From Ignavibacteria bacterium (GTDB lineage Bacteria > Bacteroidota > Ignavibacteria > Tepidaquicellales > Tepidaquicellaceae): a stretch of DNA of 35,170 nt. A model generated the notes under the pieces. It did no database searches. It was given only the letters and a program-made list of their open reading frames with translations, and was not told the DNA's origin. Positions 22,820-31,254 of the stretch are shown one piece after another (the first letter of the stretch is position 1; the number at the start of each line of letters is the position of its first letter). The stretch spans positions 1 to 35,170 of the forward strand of contig JADHVP010000023.1 in NCBI GenBank assembly GCA_016783945.1, read 5' to 3'. Made by a program: the position numbers and the translations under genes.

Positions 22820-23497
22820 ATGAAACAATTAATAAAAATAAAAAATAGTAACGATTTTTTTGAAGTTAATAATATTTATTGTATAGGGAAAAATTATTTA
22901 GAGCATATAAATGAATTTGACAACAAAGAGATACCAAAAGATCCTGTAGTTTTTCTTAAACCTAATTCTGCAATTTTAGATAACCATGAAAAAATAATAA
23001 TTCCTGCTATTAACGGTAAGAATATTTCCGAGAATTTACAGAATGAAGTTGAATTTGTAATTGCAATCTCAAAAGATGGAGAGAACATACATGAGGATAA
23101 AACTGAGGAATATATACTTGGTTATGCTATTGGTCTAGATATGACATTAAGGGATGTACAATCCAAAGCAAAAGAAAAGGGTTTACCCTGGTCTGTATCA
23201 AAAGGATTCAAAACTTCAGCTCCGATATCGGAAATCATACCTAAAGAATTAGTAAAAAATCCAATGAATTTAGATTTTGATTTATATGTAAACGATAAAA
23301 GAATACAATTTACAAATACAAGTTTAATGATATTTAATATATATAAGTTAATATCATATATATCGAGCATATTCTCCATAGCAAAAGGAGATTTAATTTT
23401 TACTGGAACACCTGCTGGAATCTCAAAACTAAAATCCGGAGACAAGCTTAAAGCCAAATTAGAAGATTATTTAACTCTTGAAATCCAGGTAGAATAA
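22820..23497 (+). CDS. Fumarylacetoacetate hydrolase (FAH)-family protein, acylpyruvase/FAHD1-like
   Basis: The 225-residue protein fits the short FAH family whose members hydrolyse acylpyruvates or decarboxylate oxaloacetate. Recognisable blocks are IYCIGKNYLEHI, VVFLKPNSAI, the metal-binding NEVEFVIAI with two acidic ligands, GYAIGLDMTLRDVQSKAKEKG, WSVSKGFKTSAPI and DLIFTGTPAGIS. The exact substrate cannot be told. The gene begins one base after pyrC and ends one base before parA, so translation is likely coupled. No aromatic-catabolism genes are near, favouring a housekeeping FAHD1-like role. Confidence 0.88.
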   Translation: MKQLIKIKNSNDFFEVNNIYCIGKNYLEHINEFDNKEIPKDPVVFLKPNSAILDNHEKIIIPAINGKNISENLQNEVEFVIAISKDGENIHEDKTEEYILGYAIGLDMTLRDVQSKAKEKGLPWSVSKGFKTSAPISEIIPKELVKNPMNLDFDLYVNDKRIQFTNTSLMIFNIYKLISYISSIFSIAKGDLIFTGTPAGISKLKSGDKLKAKLEDYLTLEIQVE

Positions 23498-23498
23498 T

Positions 23499-24278
23499 AT
23501 GGGAAAAGTAATATCAATATGTATTCCCAAAGGTGGAGTTGGTAAGACAACTACTGCTGTTAATCTTGCTGCATCACTTGCGATTGCAGAAAAGAAAACA
23601 TTATTAATAGATAGTGACCCTTTTGGTTCATCTTCAATTGCTTTGGGCTTCACGCCAGACAAAATTAAAGCTGGTATTTCAGAAATTTTTGATTTTTCAA
23701 TGTCACTCGAGCATGCTATTCATAAGACTGATATGCAATATCTCAATTTTGTTCCTGCGAATATTAACTCAATTAAGTTAGATGAAAAATTTTCTAAATC
23801 TTCAGAAAACAGAGTCATTTTAAGAAATGCAGTAAGAAGTGTAAAGAAAAATTATGAATATATTATTATAGATTGCCCTCCGGTTCTGAGAGGAATAACA
23901 TTAAATGCATTAACAGCGTCATCTTCAATATTAATACCGTTAAAATGCGGACATTTATCACTCGATGCAATCGATAGATTGTTTGATTATATAAAATGGA
24001 TAAGAGAAATATCTAATCCCTCGCTGCTTGTAGAAGGAATTGTTCGCACGATGTATGAAAGAGAGTCCAAAGTAACCGAAATCGCAGAAAAAGAATTGAA
24101 ATTAAAATATAAAAGATATTTATTAGAAACTGTGATTCCCGTTACAAATTTGCTAACTGAGGCAACCTTTTTTGGAAAACCATTGTGCTTATACAAAATA
24201 AACTCTAAAGGTGCAACAGCATACCTTGATTTGGCGTATGAGCTTATAAATAAAAACATTGAATCATTAAACAATTAA
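23499..24278 (+). CDS. ParA/Soj-family ATPase
   Basis: The 259-residue protein has the deviant Walker A KGGVGKTT at 11-18, the switch region LLIDSDPFGSSS (DSDPFG where DxDPQG is usual), and IIIDCPPVLRGITLNALTASS typical of Soj/ParA. ParA ATPases bind DNA as ATP dimers and position chromosomes, plasmids or protein clusters. No ParB gene or parS-like palindrome is adjacent, and the gene sits in a run of metabolic genes one base after the FAH-family gene and 19 bases before valS. It may be an orphan ParA that positions some other cargo. The family assignment is secure; the role is open. Confidence 0.9.
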   Translation: MGKVISICIPKGGVGKTTTAVNLAASLAIAEKKTLLIDSDPFGSSSIALGFTPDKIKAGISEIFDFSMSLEHAIHKTDMQYLNFVPANINSIKLDEKFSKSSENRVILRNAVRSVKKNYEYIIIDCPPVLRGITLNALTASSSILIPLKCGHLSLDAIDRLFDYIKWIREISNPSLLVEGIVRTMYERESKVTEIAEKELKLKYKRYLLETVIPVTNLLTEATFFGKPLCLYKINSKGATAYLDLAYELINKNIESLNN

Positions 24279-24297
24279 AAAAAAATATAGATTATTA

Positions 24298-26937
24298 ATG
24301 ACTGATCTTCCGCATAAATACGATGCTAAATCAATTGAAACAAAATGGGAAAAATTCTGGGAAGAAAATGAAATTTATAAATCAGAGGTAAATCCTGAGA
24401 AAGAGAAATATTGTGTCGTAATTCCACCTCCCAATGTTACTGGTATTCTGCATATAGGGCATATTTTAAACAACACAATCCAGGATCTTTATTGTAGATG
24501 GAAAAGAATGAAAGGATTCGAGGTCTGCTGGGTTCCAGGAATGGACCATGCTGGAATCTCGACTCAAATTATGGTGGAAAAAGATATAGCAAAAAAAGGT
24601 AAATCAAAATATGACCTTGGTAGAAAAGCATTTGTGGATTTGGTTTGGGAATGGAAAGAAAAACATGGAGGACATATTCTCAAGCAGCTAAGAAAATTGG
24701 GTGCTTCCGTGGATTGGTCAAAGGAAAGGTTTACACTTGATGATGGGTTATCCCAAGCTGTAAAAGAAGTTTTTGTTGACCTGTATAAAAAAGGATATAT
24801 TTACAGGGGAAAGAGAATAATTAACTGGGATACCAAAACTCAAACTGCTTTGAGCGATGACGAAATTTTCTATAAAGAACAAAAAGATAAACTATACTAT
24901 ATCAAATATCATTTGAAAAATTCGAATGAATTCATAACGATTGCAACTACACGACCTGAAACGATGCTTGGTGATACAGCTATCGCAGTAAACTCTAAAG
25001 ATAAAAGATATAAACAGTATATAAATAAAACAGTTATACTTCCTCTTGTAAATAAAGAAATACCTATAATAGTTGATGATTATGTAGACGTTGAATTTGG
25101 TACAGGAGCATTAAAAATTACACCTGCACATGATTTAAACGATTTTGAAGTTGGGGAAAGGCACAAACTCGATATTGTTAATGTCATTACCAAAGATGGA
25201 AAAATGAATGAAAATGGATTAGAATTTGAAGGACTTGATATTTATACAGCCCGTAATAAAATAATTACCAAATTAGAAGAATTGAAGTTAATAGATAAAA
25301 TTGAGGATTATTCTCATAATGTTGCTTTTGGAGATAAATCTGAATCAATTATAGAACCGTATTTATCTGACCAGTGGTTTGTTTCGATGAAAAAGCTCGC
25401 TGAACCTGCCAAGAAAGTTGTCAAAGAAGGTAAAATAAAATTCCACCCGGAACGATGGACAAAAACTTATTTTCACTGGATGAATAACATAAGGGATTGG
25501 TGTATTTCGAGACAGCTATGGTGGGGGCATCAAATTCCGATATGGTATCATAATGATAACGGTGAAATTTATTGTGATGTTAATCCTCCTCAAGATATTG
25601 AAAACTGGACACAGGACCAGGATGTATTAGATACATGGTTTTCATCCTGGTTATGGCCCTTTAGTGTTTTCGGATGGGAAAATTCGGAAAAAGATAAATT
25701 AAACAAGAATCTCAATTATTATTATCCGACAGATTTTCTTGTAACCGCAGCTGATATTATTTTTCTTTGGGTAGCAAGAATGATTATGGCAGGGATGGAA
25801 TATATGGAGGATATACCCTTCAAAGATGTCTATTTTAATGCACTCGTTCGTGATGGAAAGGGTAAGAAGATGTCAAAAACACTCGGTAATTCTCCTGATC
25901 CTCTCGATGTTATGGATAAATACGGAACAGATGCATTAAGGTTTACGATTGTATATTTAGCTCCCCTTGGTAATGATGTTTTATATGATGAAGAAAAAAC
26001 TGAGATAGGCAGAAATTTCATTACGAAGTTGTGGAATGCCGGAAGATTTTTGATGATGAATAAGAAGAAGGTTTATTCAAGCGATGAGTATGGGAATAAA
26101 GAAGTGGAATATGATCTTGTTGAGAAATGGATAAACAGCAGGTATAATTCTACCATACGAGATATAGAAAACAATTTGAATGATTATAAATTGGATGATT
26201 ATACAAAATACATATACAATTTTGTATGGAGTGATTTTTGCGATTGGTACATCGAGTTATTAAAAATAAAAATTAATGAAGATAAAGATTCTGCAAGGTC
26301 GATAATTGATAAAGCTTTAAATCATTATGAAGATATTGTTAAAATATTACATCCCGTAATACCGTTTGTGACCGAAGAGTTGTGGCATATACTGGATGAT
26401 AGCAGAAAAGATGACAGTATATCATTATCTGAATTTCCTGAAGTAAATAAATCTCAAATAAATTTAGACACTGAGGAAAACTTTGAAAAGCTAAAAGAGG
26501 TCGTTACCGGAATTAGAAATCTTAAAGCTGAAAATGATATTGCTTTCTCTCAAAAATGTAAAGTTGATATAAAATGTATTGATAAACATTCGGAAAAAAT
26601 CATCTCTAAGTATAATAATTACATGATATCATTGTGTAATCTTAAAGAACTAAATTACGGTGTTCAACTGATAACAATTTCAGAGAATAAAGTTAGCAAA
26701 ATCTTAAATGATTATGAATTACATTTATCATTAATTGATGCAGCTGATATAAATAAACTAAAAGAAAAATATAATAAGGAAATAGAAAAGCTCGAGAAGT
26801 ATATTTACTCACTTAACAGAAAATTATCGAACACTGATTTTATAGAAAAAGCTGCTACAGAAATAGTCGAACAGGAAAAGATAAAGTATACCGAAGCATT
26901 TGAGAAGTTGAAAAAACTGAAGAACCTTATCCAATAG
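24298..26937 (+). CDS. valS: Valyl-tRNA synthetase
   Basis: ValRS charges tRNA-Val and edits mischarged threonine. The 879-residue length is standard. It has the HIGH motif at 52-55 in PPNVTGILHIGHIL, a CP1 editing domain with TTRPETMLGDTAIAV and GTGALKITPAHDLNDFEVG, the KMSK loop at 524-527 in GKKMSKTLGNSPDPLD, an anticodon-binding domain with WSDFCDWYIEL, and a C-terminal coiled coil (KLKEKYNKEIEKLEKYIYSLNRKL) that contacts the tRNA. It is the last gene of a run that also contains a tRNA-Val gene. It converges on the gene at 27037. Confidence 0.97.
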   Translation: MTDLPHKYDAKSIETKWEKFWEENEIYKSEVNPEKEKYCVVIPPPNVTGILHIGHILNNTIQDLYCRWKRMKGFEVCWVPGMDHAGISTQIMVEKDIAKKGKSKYDLGRKAFVDLVWEWKEKHGGHILKQLRKLGASVDWSKERFTLDDGLSQAVKEVFVDLYKKGYIYRGKRIINWDTKTQTALSDDEIFYKEQKDKLYYIKYHLKNSNEFITIATTRPETMLGDTAIAVNSKDKRYKQYINKTVILPLVNKEIPIIVDDYVDVEFGTGALKITPAHDLNDFEVGERHKLDIVNVITKDGKMNENGLEFEGLDIYTARNKIITKLEELKLIDKIEDYSHNVAFGDKSESIIEPYLSDQWFVSMKKLAEPAKKVVKEGKIKFHPERWTKTYFHWMNNIRDWCISRQLWWGHQIPIWYHNDNGEIYCDVNPPQDIENWTQDQDVLDTWFSSWLWPFSVFGWENSEKDKLNKNLNYYYPTDFLVTAADIIFLWVARMIMAGMEYMEDIPFKDVYFNALVRDGKGKKMSKTLGNSPDPLDVMDKYGTDALRFTIVYLAPLGNDVLYDEEKTEIGRNFITKLWNAGRFLMMNKKKVYSSDEYGNKEVEYDLVEKWINSRYNSTIRDIENNLNDYKLDDYTKYIYNFVWSDFCDWYIELLKIKINEDKDSARSIIDKALNHYEDIVKILHPVIPFVTEELWHILDDSRKDDSISLSEFPEVNKSQINLDTEENFEKLKEVVTGIRNLKAENDIAFSQKCKVDIKCIDKHSEKIISKYNNYMISLCNLKELNYGVQLITISENKVSKILNDYELHLSLIDAADINKLKEKYNKEIEKLEKYIYSLNRKLSNTDFIEKAATEIVEQEKIKYTEAFEKLKKLKNLIQ

Positions 26938-26957
26938 TCTTTAATGAAAGTATAAAT

Positions 26958-27020
26958 AAAAAAGCCCGCAGGTAACTACTTATTGCTTTAGGAAACAAGC
27001 TTGTAGACAAACGAGCTTTT
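26958..27020. terminator. Weak bidirectional terminator candidate between convergent genes
   Basis: AAAAGCCC at the left can pair with the AGCTTTT end at the right (about 8 bp with one G-U pair) over a long loop; T runs follow on the minus strand and a short one on the plus strand. A second small hairpin AAGCT/AGCTT lies inside. The long loop makes this a weak call. Confidence 0.35.
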
Positions 27021-27036
27021 CAATAATTTTAAATAA

Positions 27037-28365
27037 TCATTTCTTCAAGAAATCTGTTATAATATTTGTTAAGTCAGGCTTCCCGATTTCCTGAAGGTCG
27101 TATCTTATCCTTACAGATGGTTTATTGATTTTGATCAATCTGGTAAGATCAATCGGTGTTCCAATTACAACACTATCGCAAGGAACTTTGTTGATGGTAG
27201 TTTCAAGGTCCTTGATTTGTTTTGAACCATATCCCATTGCCGGTAGCAATGTTCCGATGTTCGGATATTTATCATAAGTTTCTTTTATACTTTTAACAGC
27301 ATACTTTCGCGGATCGATAATTTCTTTTGCACCATACTTTTGAGCGGCTAGTGTCCCGGCGCCGAATTTCATTTCTCCGTGTGTTAAAGTAGGTCCATCC
27401 TCGACTACCAAAACCTTTTTACCCTGTATCAATTTTGCATCCTCTGGTTTACTCAATGAAATAGGGGAGGCTGCTTCTATTATAATTGCCTTAGGATTAT
27501 GCTTTAAAATATTTTCTCTCACAATTGATACATTCTCCGGAGGTGCTGATCCAACTTTGTTAATCACGACAACATCAGCAATTAGAAGATTTGTCATACC
27601 CGGGTAATACCCCAGTTCATGTCCTGGTCTATGCGGATCAACCACTGTTATAACCAGGTCAGCTTTATAGAATGGCATGTCATTGTTTCCGCCGTCCCAA
27701 AGTATAACATCTGCTTCTTTTTCTGCTTCACGAAGAATCTCTCCATAATCAACTCCTGAATAAATAACATGTCCTTGCGATACGTATGGTTCGTATTCTT
27801 CCATCTCTTCGATTGTGCATTTGTTTTTCTTTAGGTCACTGATTGTTCCGAATCGCTGTGTTTTTTGTTTTGCTAAATCTCCATAAGGCATAGGATGTCT
27901 TATAGCAACGGTTTTTTTATTGAGTCCTTTTAGTATTTCTGTAATCTTCCTTGAAGTCTGGCTTTTTCCAGCACCTGTTCTTGCAGCAACGACTGCTATA
28001 ACAGGCTTTTTAGATTTTATCGCAGTTTGATCATAACCCAACATTTTAAACGAAGCACCCGCAGCCATAACTTCCGCAGATTTTGACATTACATAATTGA
28101 ATGTTACGTCAGAATAGGAAAATACAACTTCATCTGCTTTATGCTTTTTTATTAGCTTGAGCAATTCTGTTTCCGGGTATATTGGAATTCCTTTCGGATA
28201 AAGTTTTCCACTCAATGCTGCCGGATACTTCCTGTCATCGATATATGGAATCTGAGTTGCAGTGAATGCAACTACTTCGTATTTTGGATTTTCTCTGTAA
28301 TAAACATTGAAATTATGAAAATCACGACCTGCAGCACCCATAATAATAACTTTAATTTTTGACAT
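27037..28365 (-). CDS. Cyclic 2,3-diphosphoglycerate synthetase-like GTPase/ATPase
   Basis: The 442-residue protein (from the ATG at 28363-28365; a TTG two codons earlier is possible) resembles archaeal cyclic 2,3-diphosphoglycerate synthetase and its bacterial homologues. Layout: an N-terminal Rossmann-like domain (KVIIMGAAGRDFHNFN, then FSYSDVTFNYVM), a P-loop domain with AARTGAGKSQTSRK (K134, S135), ILWDGGNNDMPF, a VINKVGS block and VVEDGPTLTHGEMKFGAG, and a C-terminal IGTPIDLTRL. The archaeal enzyme makes cDPG, a thermoprotectant in methanogens. What the bacterial members make is not settled. The gene stands alone, convergent with valS and divergent from a cytochrome/propeller lipoprotein. 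Confidence 0.85.
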   Translation of the reverse strand: MSKIKVIIMGAAGRDFHNFNVYYRENPKYEVVAFTATQIPYIDDRKYPAALSGKLYPKGIPIYPETELLKLIKKHKADEVVFSYSDVTFNYVMSKSAEVMAAGASFKMLGYDQTAIKSKKPVIAVVAARTGAGKSQTSRKITEILKGLNKKTVAIRHPMPYGDLAKQKTQRFGTISDLKKNKCTIEEMEEYEPYVSQGHVIYSGVDYGEILREAEKEADVILWDGGNNDMPFYKADLVITVVDPHRPGHELGYYPGMTNLLIADVVVINKVGSAPPENVSIVRENILKHNPKAIIIEAASPISLSKPEDAKLIQGKKVLVVEDGPTLTHGEMKFGAGTLAAQKYGAKEIIDPRKYAVKSIKETYDKYPNIGTLLPAMGYGSKQIKDLETTINKVPCDSVVIGTPIDLTRLIKINKPSVRIRYDLQEIGKPDLTNIITDFLKK

Positions 28366-28748
28366 AAACAAAATTTTAATTATGAAATAATATTTACATT
28401 TTGAATTTATTTACTAATCTTGCATAAGTTTCCTGATGCAAAGCTTCATTATACAATTTTATTCAGATTTAGCCAAAATCAATCTTGTATACAGGTTTAG
28501 TGAAACTTGATTTCAAGGATGGCATATTTCGGAAGGTCATCTGGCTAATATCTTTCTTCTGTTTCAATTGTAATTACGATTAGCTATTCTGTTTTTAAAT
28601 GATAATCTTTTATCTCTTATATTGTTTACAAATATAGCATTTGGAGAATTAAGTTTTAAGGGAATAGAATTTATCTTACAATTTTAGAAATGATTACTAA
28701 ATTATAGATTAAGTTTGATGATTACTGGGAATTAAATCTTATTTTGTT
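28366..28748. other. Divergent intergenic region of 383 bases, no gene seen
   Basis: It separates the cDPGS-like gene (minus) from the lipoprotein gene (plus) and should contain both promoters. I see no tRNA-like fold, strong palindrome or credible small coding region. It is AT-rich with no long repeat. Confidence 0.6.
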
Positions 28749-30236
28749 TTGAAAAAAATTCAAATTTGTTTTTGCATTTATTTTATTTTCTCAATAATAA
28801 TTCTATACACTTTTTATTCATGCGAGAAAGACATAATCACAAATGAATCGATAGTTGAATTTCCTGATAGTATCAGTACAATATTCAATTCTCTCTTAGG
28901 CACAACAAATCAGACTTGTGTCAGCCCGATATGCCACAGTACTAATGACAGAGCAAGCGGATTCGATCTCGAAAATTGGACGAATGCAATGAATGGTTCG
29001 GATAATGGAACAATGATAATTCCTTATAATGCTTTTTGGTCCTACCTAATAGCTGCTGTTAATAATGATACAAACGTCGCACCCGTCATTCTTTTAAATC
29101 CTCCTGTTCTTAGCAATCTTCATAAATTATCAGGTGATAAAGTGCATACCATAATGCACTGGATTAATAACGGTGCAAAGAATAAAAACGGGGGAGTCGC
29201 TTTTGAAGTATTTCAGCCAAAAGCATACATTACAAATAAGGCATCGGATTATGTTGCATTAATTCACACAGAGTACCAACTTGTTGCAAGACTTATACCG
29301 GTAGGAGGAAGCAGCCAGAATGATGCACCTTATTGCGTCACTATAGATCATCTAAAGAAATATTTCTATGTAAGTTTAATTCAAGAGGGATATATTGAGA
29401 AATATAATATGCTAAGCAATACACGAGTAGCGAGAATGCCTGCTGGAAATAATCCAGCCCAAATAGTTATATCACCCGACAACTTTTATGGATATATATC
29501 CAATTACGAAAACGGTCTCAATACAGAAAGAAGTATTAGAAAATTTCAAACGAGTATGATGACAGTTTTGGATACAATAACAGATCAACTATTGAATGCG
29601 CCTAACGGTATGGCGTTATCTAACGATGGTCAATTCCTATATGTTGCATCACAGCAAGGAGAATATTTATTTAAGATAGAAACCAATAGTTTTAAAATTA
29701 TTCTGAAAATACCTATCGACCCATCTGTACCACCAACAGGAAACGGTACTGGAAATTATCTGCCGTTCCAGGTGGAACTATCACCTGATAATTCTTTTCT
29801 TTCTGTAACTTGCACCGGTCCTCCTGACAATCAAGCTCCGGATTTTGTAAAAGTTTTCAATTCAAATGACCTTTCACTTACAAAAAATATAACAGTAGAA
29901 GACAATCCTCTGCTGTTAAAATTCACACCCGATGGAAGATATGTATATGTTTGTAACAGGAATTCAAATTCGGTTTCTGTAATAAGTGCAATTAGTCAAA
30001 CAGTTATAAGAACAATTCAGGGTGTTGGAATACAACCTCATGGAATCGATTTTATACGTGATGGCAAGTATGCAATAGTATCGTGTGAATCACAATCAGG
30101 TTATAATGGTCATCATCCACAAGTGGGAAGCGTTAAATTAGGTGTTTCAAGAATTATCAGAACAATCGATTTTACAGTACTCAACAAGAGATACGAAACA
30201 GCGTCATTCCCGACTGGTATTGTTGTTGCTCGTTAA
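28749..30236 (+). CDS. Lipoprotein with cytochrome c-like N-domain and YVTN-type beta-propeller
   Basis: The 495-residue protein begins at a TTG and has a signal peptide ending in YSCEK with C25 likely lipidated. Residues about 40-150 look like the small cytochrome c domain found in many FCB and planctomycete proteins: C57-VSPI-C62-H63 (CX4CH rather than CX2CH) and the closing IMHWINNGAKN. From about 175 on there are beta-propeller repeats of the YVTN/lactonase type, such as QIVISPDNFYGYISN, MALSNDGQFLYVAS, VELSPDNSFLSVT, LKFTPDGRYVYVCN and IDFIRDGKYAIVSC. It should be an outer-membrane or periplasmic lipoprotein. Heme binding and any redox or carbohydrate role are inferred. Confidence 0.82.
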   Translation: MKKIQICFCIYFIFSIIILYTFYSCEKDIITNESIVEFPDSISTIFNSLLGTTNQTCVSPICHSTNDRASGFDLENWTNAMNGSDNGTMIIPYNAFWSYLIAAVNNDTNVAPVILLNPPVLSNLHKLSGDKVHTIMHWINNGAKNKNGGVAFEVFQPKAYITNKASDYVALIHTEYQLVARLIPVGGSSQNDAPYCVTIDHLKKYFYVSLIQEGYIEKYNMLSNTRVARMPAGNNPAQIVISPDNFYGYISNYENGLNTERSIRKFQTSMMTVLDTITDQLLNAPNGMALSNDGQFLYVASQQGEYLFKIETNSFKIILKIPIDPSVPPTGNGTGNYLPFQVELSPDNSFLSVTCTGPPDNQAPDFVKVFNSNDLSLTKNITVEDNPLLLKFTPDGRYVYVCNRNSNSVSVISAISQTVIRTIQGVGIQPHGIDFIRDGKYAIVSCESQSGYNGHHPQVGSVKLGVSRIIRTIDFTVLNKRYETASFPTGIVVAR

Positions 30237-30261
30237 AACTTTCAAATAAAACAAATCAATA

Positions 30262-30298
30262 ATAAAAATCCCCTATTGATTCATCATCAATAGGGGAT
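30262..30298 (-). terminator. Strong Rho-independent terminator, probably bidirectional
   Basis: A perfect 13-bp stem ATCCCCTATTGAT/ATCAATAGGGGAT with a 5-nt loop lies between convergent genes. On the minus strand it is followed by TTTTTATT, ending the T9SS gene at 30323. The plus-strand side has only a poor T run but the strong hairpin may act on the lipoprotein transcript too. Confidence 0.88.
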
Positions 30299-30322
30299 AA
30301 TGTTACAAACTTTTGAATGAAA

Positions 30323-31216
30323 TTATTTTGCGAGTATCATTTTTTTGACTTCTGTATTTTCATTTGTTTTAATCCTGTAGAAATAAATCCCACTCGGTAA
30401 ACTTGAACCGTCAAATTCAACACTGTGTGTACCTGCGGATTGGTTTTCAGTAACAAGGTTTTTCACTTCTCTTCCTAATCTGTCATATACTGTTAGATTA
30501 ACAAAAGTCGATTCACGCAGCGTGTATGTTATAGTTGTAATCGGATTGAAAGGATTCGGAAAGTTTTTAGCATCGAAATAAGACTCTTCATCTTTCTGAT
30601 CATCTTTTTCACTGACTAAGTTTTCTTTGTTAACAATTTCTGAAATCAGTGCTATACCGGATTCAAATTTCGATTCTTTATATTTTTTCCCAGCTTCGAA
30701 CTCTAACTGAATTCCCAAAGCTTCCTCTTCTGTCACAGAAAAATCTTCTTCTGTTTCAGTTATAATTGCAAAATTATCTTGATCGAGTTTTAATTTTATC
30801 TGCTTCCAGCCTTCGAAATTCATAGAAACAGGAATAGATTCAAACATCAAATCCTTATCTTTGCTGTAAGATTTATTATTATCCAAATCATATAAAATTT
30901 GCAATTTGGCAGTTACATCATTAGAAACACCCATAAGCATCACGTTTAAAAAATTCCCTGCTGTCATTAATACGGGACTTATCTTTGTAATTTTACCAAT
31001 GTATGAATTGGATTTTACAATGTCTTTTGTAAATATTTCTCCGTATCCGTTTTCTTTATTATCTTCGTTATGGGAATACTTCATGTCTACTCCTCCCCAT
31101 ACCCAGCCGGGCATTGCTTTTACCGAGAAATCATCATAGATAACACCCTGTGCATAAGTCTTGTTTGAAAAAGATATTATAATTCCTAACAGTAAAACTA
31201 GTATGAAATTTTTCAT
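30323..31216 (-). CDS. Secreted protein with type IX secretion C-terminal sorting domain
   Basis: The 297-residue protein has a signal peptide MKNFILVLLLGIIISFSNKTYAQ. The cargo domain (about 25-210) begins IYDDFSVKAMPGWVWGGVDMKYS and reads like a beta-sandwich; it is similar in style to carbohydrate-binding modules, but I cannot name a family. An acidic linker ENLVSEKDDQKDEESYFD precedes the sorting domain NFPNPFNPITTITYTL, VYDRLGREVKNLV, LPSGIYFYRIK and the final KKMILAK. It is followed downstream by a strong terminator and preceded, 38 bases away, by a second sorting-domain gene. Confidence 0.88.
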   Translation of the reverse strand: MKNFILVLLLGIIISFSNKTYAQGVIYDDFSVKAMPGWVWGGVDMKYSHNEDNKENGYGEIFTKDIVKSNSYIGKITKISPVLMTAGNFLNVMLMGVSNDVTAKLQILYDLDNNKSYSKDKDLMFESIPVSMNFEGWKQIKLKLDQDNFAIITETEEDFSVTEEEALGIQLEFEAGKKYKESKFESGIALISEIVNKENLVSEKDDQKDEESYFDAKNFPNPFNPITTITYTLRESTFVNLTVYDRLGREVKNLVTENQSAGTHSVEFDGSSLPSGIYFYRIKTNENTEVKKMILAK

Positions 31217-31254
31217 AAAAATCTTTACTTTTAAAAAACAATTTAATCGACAAA

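Noticed and set aside
28366-28748. Riboswitch or small RNA in the 383-base divergent gap
   Set aside because: No conserved riboswitch core, strong helix or tRNA-like fold could be recognised by eye.
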